NCBI GenBank assembly: GCA_002482775.1
Contig: DLGQ01000108.1
Location: 11,787-34,375, forward strand
DNA: 22,589 nucleotides
From: Flavobacteriales bacterium UBA7690
GTDB lineage: Bacteria; Bacteroidota; Bacteroidia; Flavobacteriales_F; PHOS-HE28
Direction of reading: 5' to 3'
Below the pieces are notes generated by a model. It was not told the origin of the DNA, searched no databases, and was given only the letters and a program-made list of their open reading frames with translations. The position numbers and the translations under genes were made by a program. Of the stretch, positions 15,129 through 22,589 are shown piece by piece. Positions within the stretch are counted from its first letter, which is position 1. Each line of letters begins with the position of its first letter.

Positions 15129-16406
15129 ATGATCAATAACCTCATCACCTGGTCCCTGCGCAACCGCATCATCGTGCTGCTGTTCGCGGGGGCGATCGCG
15201 GTGTATGGCTTCTTCGCGGTGAAGAACACGCCGGTGGACGCCATCCCCGACCTGTCGGAGAACCAGGTGATCATCTTCACGGAGTGGATGGGCCGGGGCC
15301 CGCAGATCATCGAGGACCAGATCACCTACCCGCTGGTGAGCAACCTGCAGGGCATTCCCAGGATCAAGAACATCCGCGCGAACAGCATGTTCGGGATGAG
15401 CTTCGTGTTCGTGATCTTCGATGATGACGTGGACATCTATTGGGCGCGTACGCGGGTGCTGGAGCGCTTGAACTATGCGCAACGCTTGTTGCCGCAAGGG
15501 ATCACCCCCACGCTGGGCCCCGATGGCACGGGCCTCGGCCACATCTACTGGTACACCCTTGATGCGCCTGGCCACGACCTGGGCGAGTTGCGCGCCTTGC
15601 AGGATTGGTACATCCGCTTCGGGCTGCAGACCGTGGAGGGCGTGAGCGAGGTGGCTTCGTTCGGTGGCTTCCAACGGCAATACCAGGTGATCGTGGATCC
15701 GCTGAAGCTGAACTATTACGGCATCCCGCTGATGGACGTGGCCGATCGGGTAAAGGCGAACAACAACGACGTGGGCGGCCGCAAGTTCGAGCAAAGCGAT
15801 ATGGGCTACATCGTGCGCGGGCTGGGCTACATCAAGGACATCGGCGAGATCGAGAACATCCCGCTGAAGACGGTGAACTCCGTGCCGGTGCGCGTAAAGG
15901 ACGTGGCCACCGTGCAGATGGGCGGCGATCTGCGCCTGGGGATCGTGGAGGAGAACGGCGAAGGCGAGAAGGTGGGCGGCATCGTGATCATGCGCTACGG
16001 CGAGAACGCCAAGGACGTGATCGAGCGCGTTAGGGAGAAGATCAAGGATGTGGAGGCCGGCCTGCCCGAAGGCATCACCTTCCATGTGGCGTACGACCGG
16101 TCCGGCCTGATCGACGAGACGATCGACACACTGAAGGAGGCGGTGGTGGAGGAGATCATCGTGGTGATCATCGTCCTCTTCATCTTCCTGTTGCACGCCC
16201 GCAGCGCCCTCATCGTGGCGATCACCATCCCGATGTCGCTGCTCATCGCCTTCATCCTGATGCAGTGGTTCGGCATCACCTCCAACATCATGTCGCTCTC
16301 CGGCGTGGCGCTGGCCGTGGGCGACCTGGTGGATGCGGGCATCGTGATGGTGGAGAACGCCCTGCGGTCGATCGGTGAAGAGAACGAACCCGCCGTGGAG
16401 CCATGA
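15129..16406 (+). CDS. CusA/CzcA-type RND efflux pump, N-terminal part (split gene)
   Basis: These 425 residues are the N-terminal portion of a heavy-metal RND pump. Helix 1 (RIIVLLFAGAIAVYGFFAV) is followed by NTPVDAIPDLSENQVI, the first porter subdomains (EDQITYPLVSNLQGIP, GTGLGHIYWYTL), and helices 2-4 ending GDLVDAGIVMVEN, where Asp402 corresponds to the proton-relay Asp of CusA. The frame stops at 16404-16406 in the cytoplasmic loop after helix 4. The remainder continues in the next frame from an ATG overlapping the stop. One extra base near 16402 would join the two into a ~1055-residue pump of normal length. Either an indel, an assembly error or a truly two-part pump coupled by ATGA. 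Confidence 0.9.
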   Translation: MINNLITWSLRNRIIVLLFAGAIAVYGFFAVKNTPVDAIPDLSENQVIIFTEWMGRGPQIIEDQITYPLVSNLQGIPRIKNIRANSMFGMSFVFVIFDDDVDIYWARTRVLERLNYAQRLLPQGITPTLGPDGTGLGHIYWYTLDAPGHDLGELRALQDWYIRFGLQTVEGVSEVASFGGFQRQYQVIVDPLKLNYYGIPLMDVADRVKANNNDVGGRKFEQSDMGYIVRGLGYIKDIGEIENIPLKTVNSVPVRVKDVATVQMGGDLRLGIVEENGEGEKVGGIVIMRYGENAKDVIERVREKIKDVEAGLPEGITFHVAYDRSGLIDETIDTLKEAVVEEIIVVIIVLFIFLLHARSALIVAITIPMSLLIAFILMQWFGITSNIMSLSGVALAVGDLVDAGIVMVENALRSIGEENEPAVEP

Positions 16407-18298
16407 TCACCGAGGAGCAACGGGTGGAACGGATCGAGGCTTCGTCGAAGCTCATCGGCAAAGCCGTGTTCAATTCCATACTCATCACGCTCGTCTCCTT
16501 CAGCCCCATCCTCTTTCTCACCGGCCAGGAGAACAAGCTGTTCTCGCCCCTGGTGTGGACGAAGACCTTCGCGATGATCGGCTCGGCCTTCGTGGTGATC
16601 CTGCTGGTGCCGGTGCTGATGGCCATCTTCCTGAAAGGGAAAGTGCGGCCGGAGAGCAAGCATCCGATCTCGCGCTTCTTCATCCGCCTGTATTCGCCCG
16701 TGCTCCTCTTGTGCATGCGCTGGAAGAAGACCACCCTCGCCCTGGGCGCCGCGCTGGTATTGGGCAGCGTACCGCTGGTGCTGAACCTCGGCACCGAGTT
16801 CATGCCGCCGCTGGACGAGGGCTCACTGCTCTTCATGCCGGTGACCATGCCCGACGTGTCCAACACCGAGGTGAAGCGCCTGATGCAGGTGCAGGACAAG
16901 CTGATCATGACCGTGCCGGAGGTGTTGAACGTCCTTGGCAAAGCCGGGCGGGCGAACACGGCCACCGACAATGCGCCCATCAGCATGATCGAGACGATCA
17001 TCATGCTGAAGCCACGCGACGAGTGGCGCGAGGACGTCGGCAAGGACAGCATCATCGCGGAACTGAACGCCAAGCTGCAGATCCCCGGCGTGATCAACGG
17101 CTGGACGCAGCCCATCATCAACCGCATCAACATGCTTTCCACCGGCATCCGTACCGACGTGGGTGTGAAGATCTACGGGCAAAGCCTGGACACCTTGGAT
17201 CGGCTTGCCCAGGAATTCAAGAAGGAACTGAAAGGGCTCGAAGGCGTGCAGGACCTCTACGTGGAACCGATCATCGGTGGCAAGTATCTCGACATCCGCA
17301 TCCGCAAGGAGGAGATCGGGCGGTACGGACTTTCCGTGGACGAGGTGAATATGTTCATCGAGACCGCATTGGGTGGCATGAACGCGACCACCACCATCGA
17401 AGGCCGCCAGCGTTTCACCGTGAACGTGCGCTTCGCCCAGGACTTCCGCGATGAGTATGAAAAGCTCCAGCGCCTGCAACTGCAGACCATGGACTACGGC
17501 CCCATCCCCTTGAGCGCCGTGGCGGAGATCGGCTTCAGCGATGGCCCGCCGATGATCACGTCGGAGAACGCACTGCTGCGCGGCACGCTGCTCTTCAACG
17601 TGCGCGGCCGCGACATGGGCAGCACCGTGAACGATGCGAAGAAGCGGCTGGAAGAGGCCGTGGGGAAACTGCCCAAGGGCTACTACCTGCAATGGAGCGG
17701 GCAGTACGAGAATCAGGTGCGCGCGGAGCAGCGGCTCATGATCATCATGCCCATCGTGCTCATCATCATCATGGTCATCCTCTACTTCACCTTCCATTCC
17801 CTGCGCGAAGTGCTCATCGTGCTATCGAGCATTCCCGTGGCCCTGGTGGGTGGTGCCTATTCGTTGTACTTCTTCGATGTCAACTTCTCGGTGGCCGTCG
17901 CCGTGGGCTTCATCGCGCTCTTTGGCGTGGCGGTGGAAACAGGCATACTCATGCTGGTCTACCTCAACAACGCATTGCACCTGCAGGTGAAGAAGCAGGC
18001 CAAGGCCGGAACGCCCATGACGGACAAGGTCATCGAAGAGGCGATCTACGACGGTGCCGCACTGCGCCTGCGCCCCAAGCTCATGACCGTGATGGTGGAC
18101 ATCCTCGGCCTCTTGCCCGTGCTGCTCGCCACCGGCGCGGGCAGCGACGTTATGAAGCCCATCGCCATCCCCTTCGTCTTCGGCCTCATCACCTCCACGC
18201 TCTTCGTGCTCATCGTGCTGCCCGTCATGTACGCCATGGTGCGCGAGCGCGAACTGGCCCGCAAGGGGAAATTGGTGGTGCTTGAATTCGAGGATTGA
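16403..18298 (+). CDS. CusA/CzcA-type RND efflux pump, C-terminal part (split gene)
   Basis: These 631 residues begin in the cytoplasmic loop (MITEEQRVERIEASSKL) and continue with helices 5-6 (NSILITLVSFSPILFLTGQ), the second porter/docking domain (GTEFMPPLDEGSLLFMP, TDNAPISMIETI, INMLSTGIRTDVGVKIYG) and helices 7-12. The Met residues in these three segments sit where CusA has its three-Met copper(I) site, by recollection of that family, so copper or silver is the likelier cargo than zinc. The last helices (VAVAVGFIALFGVAVETGI, RPKLMTVMVD) are intact. No CusB-type adaptor or CusC-type outer-membrane channel is encoded in the window, although HMA and DUF3347 proteins are nearby. Confidence 0.9.
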   Translation: MITEEQRVERIEASSKLIGKAVFNSILITLVSFSPILFLTGQENKLFSPLVWTKTFAMIGSAFVVILLVPVLMAIFLKGKVRPESKHPISRFFIRLYSPVLLLCMRWKKTTLALGAALVLGSVPLVLNLGTEFMPPLDEGSLLFMPVTMPDVSNTEVKRLMQVQDKLIMTVPEVLNVLGKAGRANTATDNAPISMIETIIMLKPRDEWREDVGKDSIIAELNAKLQIPGVINGWTQPIINRINMLSTGIRTDVGVKIYGQSLDTLDRLAQEFKKELKGLEGVQDLYVEPIIGGKYLDIRIRKEEIGRYGLSVDEVNMFIETALGGMNATTTIEGRQRFTVNVRFAQDFRDEYEKLQRLQLQTMDYGPIPLSAVAEIGFSDGPPMITSENALLRGTLLFNVRGRDMGSTVNDAKKRLEEAVGKLPKGYYLQWSGQYENQVRAEQRLMIIMPIVLIIIMVILYFTFHSLREVLIVLSSIPVALVGGAYSLYFFDVNFSVAVAVGFIALFGVAVETGILMLVYLNNALHLQVKKQAKAGTPMTDKVIEEAIYDGAALRLRPKLMTVMVDILGLLPVLLATGAGSDVMKPIAIPFVFGLITSTLFVLIVLPVMYAMVRERELARKGKLVVLEFED

Positions 18299-18330
18299 AC
18301 CCGCAGGGCGGTGCGGGTCTGCCTGATGGT

Positions 18331-18435
18331 TAGGGCGTGCCCCCGGCTCAAATGCAGCCGGGGTCGGGCTATCCGCTGCAAGTCCTCGCCGAAGACGGCT
18401 CCGGGCTTTCCGCTTCTATCCCTCACGCGAAGCAC
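18331..18435 (+). repeat. Structured intergenic element, probable dispersed repeat
   Basis: It runs from TTAGGGCGTGCC to CTATCCCTCACGCG. It contains a perfect 8-bp hairpin, CCCCGGCT (18341-18348) with AGCCGGGG (18356-18363), then TCGGGCTATCCGCTGC and GGGCTTTCCGCTTCTATC, which repeat the pattern GGGCT-TCCGCT. This resembles a repeat I recall in intergenic regions of Flavobacteriia genomes; that is recollection and there is only one copy here. The hairpin may also terminate the pump transcript. Confidence 0.5.
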
Positions 18436-18508
18436 GCGCAAGGCTCGCCGCACGGATATGCCCTCACACAAATCCCCGCTCTACCTTCCCACCATCAGAT
18501 TTCGCCCC

Positions 18509-18574
18509 ATGAGTTCTAGCGCCTTCGACCCTAAGTCCCATTGGGAGAACATCTTCATTTCAACCGCCATCTGA
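18509..18574 (+). pseudogene. Truncated 5' end of a class I SAM methyltransferase gene
   Basis: ATG 18509 opens MSSSAFDPKSHWENIF, then the frame ends after 21 codons. FDPKxHWENIY is the usual N-terminus of small SAM-dependent methyltransferases in Bacteroidota, where it is followed by ~190 more residues. The similarity ends at about 18553-18556, exactly where the minus-strand TonB receptor gene has its stop (18555). So this looks like a gene cut by a rearrangement that brought in the TonB operon. The identification rests on a short motif and could be coincidence. Confidence 0.55.
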
Positions 18575-20801
18575 CCCCGATGTACCCTTCTCGTCCAATG
18601 GTTGGTCCCCATACCGAGGAAGTGTCGAAGTAAGGTCCGAACGGATCCTGCCATCCGATGATCGGTCGCAGTTGACGGAAGTCGAAGATGTTCTCGCAGC
18701 CACCATAGAACTCGAAGGCTTTCAGCCGGTAAGTGATCTGCGCGTTGAGAACACTGTACGGCTTCGAAACGGCTGGTCTGGAGTATTGCTCAGGCAGCTC
18801 ACTGGTGCTTGGCAGGTGCTGTTGATCGTACCAATGCGCGTTCGCATCGAACTGCCATCGCTCCTTCGGCAGGTTATAGGTGATCGCCGCCATCAAGCGG
18901 TTCGTGGGAATAAAGGGTAAGCCGCGTGTCACGCCCTTCGCCGTACGTTGAACATCCAGGTAGTTGTAGGCCAGCCGCAGACCCAGCCCCTCTCGCAGCG
19001 TCATGTTCACGTCGACTTGGAACGCATTGCTGACTGCCGTGGCATCGGTACCATCGATCAGGGCAAGCGTTGGGTCACTGTCGTAGTCGGGATAGAATTG
19101 GTGCTGGAAGCGGGTCTGGTAGAAGTCCAGGTTCACGGTCCCTTTCATTCCCCACCTCTTCAGTTGCATGGTGTGATCCACACCCCACGTGATGGCCTGT
19201 TCTGGCCCTAAGGCGGAAATGAAGCGTACATCCCGCGAACTGGCCATAAGGTTGATATTCTCGCTGAACAGCTCCACCTGCCGCCATCCGGCCCCTACCG
19301 AAGCACGAAGGATATGCTGCTCGTTCACTTGGTACTTCAGCATCGTTCGTGGCGTGAAGAAGGTGCCGTAGCGCTGGTGCCGGTCAACCCGTGCACCTAC
19401 GATCAACAGAACACGGTCGTTGAGCCACTTGAATGCGTTCTCGGCAAAGGCACCCGGAATGTCGCGGCCGCTCCTGTAGATCCCGGCGTAGGTACGCGGG
19501 TCGGCGGTATCCGCGAAGGCGATGCTTTCCTCCAGGTCTTGGTACCGGTAGCTGATGCCGTACTTCAGCAAATGACCACCGGCCCATTCCAGTTCGTGGT
19601 GCACGCTCATGTTCATACTTGATTGGAGCGCTGCGTATTTGAGCCGTCCATAACGCGAACGCTGGTCTTGGTGGTAGGCGCTCGCGGAAAGCACCACTGC
19701 TTCACGTACGGTGAACCGATATCCCAGTTTCGTAAGAAGTTCCGGTTGGGTGATGTCAACGGTCTGGCCATACGCTGCCTCCGGTTCTTCAGGTTGGAAT
19801 TCCATCTGCCCACCGATCCGTGCTTCATTCCAGAAGCGCATGCCGATATGGGCGAAGAACCCTGGCGCCCGCTCATTTCCATATTTCCACCGGTTGTACA
19901 CCATATAGCGTGTCAACTGCGGCAGGTCCATGAACGTGTCGGCATCGCGATCAAAGCGCCCGGCCGGTTGCACCGTGTGCAGCGCGAGCAGCGTGCTCCA
20001 CTTCTTGCCTTTGCCAATAGGGCGGGCCGCGTTCAGGTTCAGGTGGCGCTCGCCGAAGGTGTTCACATACGCATTGGCGAACAACCTGTCCGTGCGATCA
20101 GGCATCCGTGGTTCCACGTTGATCTGTCCACTGATCCCTTCTGCTCCCTGCAAAATGGACGTGCTGCCCTTGGCCACATAGATGTTCTCCACCACCGTAC
20201 CGGGCAGGCTGCTTATGCCATACGTGAACGGCAGGCCGATGAACATTGGCTGTCCATCGAACAGCACTTGGTTGTACACGCCTGAAATACCCAGGACGCG
20301 CAACTCCTTCGTATTGGTCACAACATTCGTCGTCTGCGATTGAACGCTCGCTTGGGTTCCGAAGCATCCGGCCAGATCACAGCAGGCACCCTTGGCCAGT
20401 TCTTTCTGCGTGATCACCTCGGTCTTCACGGCCGACATCCGATCTATGAAAGCGCCCGGCCGTTCGGCTTTCACCACCACTTCTTTCAACGCGGTGGCGT
20501 CGCGGTGCAACAGGATGGTCAGATACGCAGAGCGCCCAACAGCCACCGTGTCCTTGCTATAGCCGATGAAGGAAGCCACCACGCGCCGATCCACGATCCC
20601 AGCTGTATCCAGTTGGAAGATCCCATTCTCATTGGTGTTCGTCCCGGTCGTGGTTCCCAGCCAGGCAACCGTCGCGAACGGAAGGGCACTGCGTTCTCCG
20701 TTCTCATCAATGCCCAATACCTTACCCTTTATGGACTGCCCTGCGCATGGCAAGGCAGCGGTGGCGAATATGATCGCCACCGCGTGAAAGAGCGCTTTCA
20801 T
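18555..20801 (-). CDS. TonB-dependent outer-membrane receptor, metal-operon type
   Basis: The 748-residue protein has a signal peptide (AAIIF-type leader ending ALPCAGQ), a carboxypeptidase-regulatory-like domain (~22-105, with NENGIFQLDTAG and ASFIGY), a plug (~115-235, LKEVVVKAERPG, VLGISGVYNQVLFDG, QGAEGISGQINVEP) and a beta barrel closing with GREGYIGVRWRLK. Such receptors import ligands across the outer membrane with TonB energy. The plug carries a Cys cluster, ACCDLAGCFGT (Cys140, 141, 146), a feature of a Bacteroidota subgroup linked to metal operons. It starts two bases after the stop of the secreted HMA gene, so the two are one operon. Cargo is not known; copper is suggested by the neighbours. 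The stop abuts a truncated methyltransferase gene on the other strand. Confidence 0.93.
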   Translation of the reverse strand: MKALFHAVAIIFATAALPCAGQSIKGKVLGIDENGERSALPFATVAWLGTTTGTNTNENGIFQLDTAGIVDRRVVASFIGYSKDTVAVGRSAYLTILLHRDATALKEVVVKAERPGAFIDRMSAVKTEVITQKELAKGACCDLAGCFGTQASVQSQTTNVVTNTKELRVLGISGVYNQVLFDGQPMFIGLPFTYGISSLPGTVVENIYVAKGSTSILQGAEGISGQINVEPRMPDRTDRLFANAYVNTFGERHLNLNAARPIGKGKKWSTLLALHTVQPAGRFDRDADTFMDLPQLTRYMVYNRWKYGNERAPGFFAHIGMRFWNEARIGGQMEFQPEEPEAAYGQTVDITQPELLTKLGYRFTVREAVVLSASAYHQDQRSRYGRLKYAALQSSMNMSVHHELEWAGGHLLKYGISYRYQDLEESIAFADTADPRTYAGIYRSGRDIPGAFAENAFKWLNDRVLLIVGARVDRHQRYGTFFTPRTMLKYQVNEQHILRASVGAGWRQVELFSENINLMASSRDVRFISALGPEQAITWGVDHTMQLKRWGMKGTVNLDFYQTRFQHQFYPDYDSDPTLALIDGTDATAVSNAFQVDVNMTLREGLGLRLAYNYLDVQRTAKGVTRGLPFIPTNRLMAAITYNLPKERWQFDANAHWYDQQHLPSTSELPEQYSRPAVSKPYSVLNAQITYRLKAFEFYGGCENIFDFRQLRPIIGWQDPFGPYFDTSSVWGPTIGREGYIGVRWRLK

Positions 20802-20803
20802 GG

Positions 20804-21136
20804 TCAGCGCTTCTTACCCGGCCTCACCCGGTAGGGATACTCACCCGGGGCATCGCAACTAGGCGCACTCTCTACGAGCTTCACCAATTGCTCTTCGTTC
20901 AGAAGAGCCGGGTGATAGTCTACGTGGACCACCACTTCTCCCATTTGGATCGGCGAGAATTCCACTTCGTCGACACCCTCGGCATTCACCAACTTCTTCT
21001 CAATGATGGGCAGGTCGCCTGCGCAACTGACGCCGGTGATCCTGAATTGGGCCACCCTCACCGAGTCCACCGGGATCTGGGCATGGAGTTGGGTGCAGCA
21101 AAGCAAGGTCGCGAGGACCAACAGAAACTTGTTCAT
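20804..21136 (-). CDS. Small secreted HMA-domain protein
   Basis: The 110-residue product has a signal peptide (FLLVLATLLCCTQLHAQ) and a single HMA-like domain: RVAQFRITGVSCAGD, then helix LPIIEKKLVNAEGVDEVEF, then MGEVVVHVDYHP. The metal loop has Cys38 but Asp41 where the second Cys of CxxC is expected; another Cys (94) lies near the C-terminus. The ATG at 21136 is chosen because the signal peptide starts there; the frame extends 11 codons upstream. It sits between the Cys-rich gene and the TonB receptor in the same operon, and probably acts as a periplasmic metal chaperone for the receptor's cargo. Confidence 0.87.
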   Translation of the reverse strand: MNKFLLVLATLLCCTQLHAQIPVDSVRVAQFRITGVSCAGDLPIIEKKLVNAEGVDEVEFSPIQMGEVVVHVDYHPALLNEEQLVKLVESAPSCDAPGEYPYRVRPGKKR

Positions 21137-21194
21137 GACGGTTGTATTTGAGTTTGACTGATCGAACACTTGCCGCTGTTTCCAGCGGGCTCGA

Positions 21195-21533
21195 TCACAC
21201 CTTCGGAGGTTGCCAAACTGAAGGTCGGGTCGCTCTCAATACCAATACGAGCGGTTCGCAACCATTTTGGGAATGCATGGCTACCGGAGCGGGTAGGTGC
21301 ATTTCCGATTGTACCACCATGCCAGTGCAGGTCGAGCATGTCATGAAAGGCGAGCACGGCTCGTCACCGCATGGGTCCTGTGTATCCCGTGGTGCATTCG
21401 TACTGGGCGGTTCTTGCTGGGCACAGCCCTTCTCGTTACAGCAACAGTCCGTCCCCGCGCCGTTCAATACACCGGCATTTACCGCAAACCCGGCCAGTAT
21501 GACCAGGATGAGGAGTATTGCAGTTGCGCGCAT
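21195..21533 (-). CDS. Small Cys-rich exported protein of a metal operon
   Basis: The 112-residue product has an N-terminal hydrophobic segment (ATAILLILVILAGFAVNAG) and then nine cysteines, including Cys30-Cys31-Cys32, Cys37, Cys55, and CSPFMTCSTC (60-69). The CSPF-x-C-x-x-C pattern recalls short Cys-rich proteins found at the head of Bacteroidota HMA/TonB metal operons (DUF6660-like), but I am not certain of the family. The start is ATG 21533; the longer frame to 21569 would run through the promoter. It is the first gene of the operon and probably binds metal outside the cytoplasm. Confidence 0.72.
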   Translation of the reverse strand: MRATAILLILVILAGFAVNAGVLNGAGTDCCCNEKGCAQQEPPSTNAPRDTQDPCGDEPCSPFMTCSTCTGMVVQSEMHLPAPVAMHSQNGCEPLVLVLRATRPSVWQPPKV

Positions 21534-21540
21534 GAGGAGA

Positions 21541-21570
21541 CAAATATAGCCCCTTGCCCAAACGAACAAG
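21541..21570 (-). promoter_or_regulatory. Bacteroidota-type promoter of the TonB operon
   Basis: Read on the minus strand, TATATTTG (21548-21541) is a perfect TAnnTTTG -7 box. CTTG (21570-21567) lies 18 bases upstream and matches three of four bases of the TTTG -33 box. Transcription would begin close to the ATG at 21533, so the message would be leaderless or nearly so. The -33 site lies inside the upstream hairpin. Confidence 0.45.
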
Positions 21571-21597
21571 CCCCGGAGACCAGTCCAGGGCTTGTTC
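21564..21597 (-). terminator. Hairpin after the minus-strand helical protein gene
   Basis: GAACAAGCCC (21564-21573) and GGGCTTGTTC (21588-21597) form a perfect 10-bp stem, with a possible GGA/TCC extension in the loop. It starts 20 bases past the stop at 21617. No T-run follows on the minus strand. Confidence 0.6.
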
Positions 21598-21616
21598 AGT
21601 AGTGTAGGTCGGTGTA

Positions 21617-22294
21617 CTAGGCAGCAGCAGCCTCGTCCTGCTTCGACGAGCCGCTGTCCACGATCATGCGGGCATCGAAGTACTCTTGGAAGAAGTCAGG
21701 GTTGCTCACCTGGTATTCCGGCATCATCTTGTCCATCCGGTTGTTCAGGATCTTCATGCTGTCCTTCACCAGCGCGTTGATCTCTGCGGTGGCACCCTTG
21801 CGCACGGTCAGTGCGGCGCGGGGCGAGCCCACGGTGGCGGTGTACGCATCGATCGTGCTCTGGTGGGCCGTCAGGTCAGCCGCGACCAGTCCGTAAGCGG
21901 CCAGCGCGGCGATGATCGGGTTCGCCAGGTCGTGGATGTTCTGGCACGTCTGTGCGATCACGGCATCACGCGTTTGCATCAGGTCGCTCTTGCTGTAGTC
22001 CACCTTGGCTTGCAGCACCACGTCACCTTGGTCCTCGGCGTAGGCGAACACGCTCTGCGCGATCTCCACGGTCTTCTTCACCATCGCCTCCTTCTTGAAA
22101 CGTTTGTCGAGGGCGACACCCAGCAGGCTGGTCTCCTGCGTCTGCGTCGCATCCTCGATACTCTTCACGTTGCCCTTGAATTCATCGTGGGCGTTCTTGA
22201 ACGGAACCTGTCCCGTCCACACAGCCAGATGCTTCGCCAGCACCTGCAACAGAGCATAGAACATGCTCATCCGGTCTTCGTTCGCTTTGTTCAT
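21617..22294 (-). CDS. Conserved helical protein of unknown function
   Basis: The 225-residue product has no signal peptide or membrane helix and appears all-helical. It begins MNKANEDRMSMFYALLQVL, has a central stretch rich in Ala, Asp and Gln (KSIEDATQTQETSLLGVALDK begins near residue 44), and ends NPDFFQEYFDARMIVDSGSS plus an Ala tail. I recall similar ~210-residue hypothetical proteins across Bacteroidota with the conserved closing FxxxYxxARxIVDxG pattern, but no function is known. It is followed by a strong hairpin and seems to be its own unit. Confidence 0.8.
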   Translation of the reverse strand: MNKANEDRMSMFYALLQVLAKHLAVWTGQVPFKNAHDEFKGNVKSIEDATQTQETSLLGVALDKRFKKEAMVKKTVEIAQSVFAYAEDQGDVVLQAKVDYSKSDLMQTRDAVIAQTCQNIHDLANPIIAALAAYGLVAADLTAHQSTIDAYTATVGSPRAALTVRKGATAEINALVKDSMKILNNRMDKMMPEYQVSNPDFFQEYFDARMIVDSGSSKQDEAAAA

Positions 22295-22589
22295 TGTTGT
22301 TGAGTTTTTAGCGGTTTTGGCGGGTTGAAACGACAGGTGCTCGGAATGGTTTCGTCATCCGAAAACTATTTTCACATTCCCAGCATTGGCGGGGCTTGCA
22401 GAAGGGGTCGTTGAGAGGGTAGTTTCAACCGTTCATCCCGCTTTCAGTGCCCCGGAAGGTTCTCCTATTGGTTTGGCTTGGCATTTTCCCCCCTCTCCGG
22501 CTTGCCCCGGGCTCGACCCGGGGGTAAGGGGCCGGTGGTGTGGGCATTTTCATCCCGCCCCAGCGGGTAGGTCCTTTGGCGATACCGTA
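22295..22589. other. Intergenic stretch with hairpin sequences
   Basis: No gene is seen. CCCCGGG (22505-22511) and CCCGGGG (22517-22523) form a 7-bp hairpin, flanked by CCGGC and GCCGG that can extend it. A weak -7-like TAGTTTTC lies on the minus strand near 22365 without a fitting -33 box. The start of the window (8-23) holds a similar GC-rich hairpin, CCCCGC with GCGGGG. Confidence 0.45.

Noticed and set aside
15084..16196. 370-codon open frame on the minus strand
   Set aside because: It is antisense to the conserved pump gene and is a His/Asp/Val-rich low-complexity translation.
16390..16410. Programmed ribosomal frameshift joining the pump halves
   Set aside because: No slippery heptamer is visible before the stop; an indel or reinitiation explains the break better.
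16375..17454. 359-codon plus-strand frame inside the second pump half
   Set aside because: Its Arg/His/Gly-rich composition has no motifs, while the frame from 16403 encodes the conserved pump.

Overview
The window looks like chromosomal DNA from a GC-rich Bacteroidota, most likely a Flavobacteriales lineage. The multicopper oxidase ends in a type IX secretion sorting domain. There is a SusC-like TonB receptor with a carboxypeptidase-regulatory-like N-terminus, a DUF3347 protein, and a TAnnTTTG promoter box. Lineage below phylum is inference. No rRNA, tRNA, CRISPR array or transposase gene was seen.

Layout. Positions 1-18298 are read almost entirely on the plus strand. First come copper/heavy-metal handling genes: an HMA-DUF3347 protein cut by the window edge, a heavy-metal-binding lipoprotein, a small membrane protein, and a 19-cysteine Csp-type copper storage protein. 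Next is a run with nucleotide and polyphosphate themes: a VTC-domain polyphosphate polymerase-like protein, a P2A cation ATPase with a Cys-less HMA-like head and a Pro/Ala repeat linker, a four-helix membrane protein, an AMP/thymidine phosphorylase and a divergent PRPP synthetase. Then follow an exported multicopper oxidase, a DUF4136 lipoprotein, a beta-CASP RNA nuclease, a secreted unknown, a PPK2 kinase and a CusA/CzcA efflux pump that is split into two overlapping reading frames.

Positions 18299-18574 are a seam. They hold a structured repeat-like element and the first ~16 codons of an amputated methyltransferase gene, running straight into the 3' end of a minus-strand operon (21533-18555). 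That operon encodes a Cys-rich exported protein, a secreted HMA protein and a TonB-dependent receptor. A separate minus-strand helical protein (22294-21617) and a hairpin-bearing intergenic stretch close the window.

How the genes may work together (inference): CusA, the multicopper oxidase, the Csp protein and the several metal-binding small proteins would export, oxidise and sequester copper(I). VTC, PPK2, the AMP phosphorylase and the PRPP synthetase all touch ATP, AMP or polyphosphate, and may form a stress/energy-salvage module interleaved with the metal genes. Several gene pairs share 4-base ATGA stop/start overlaps, implying translational coupling.
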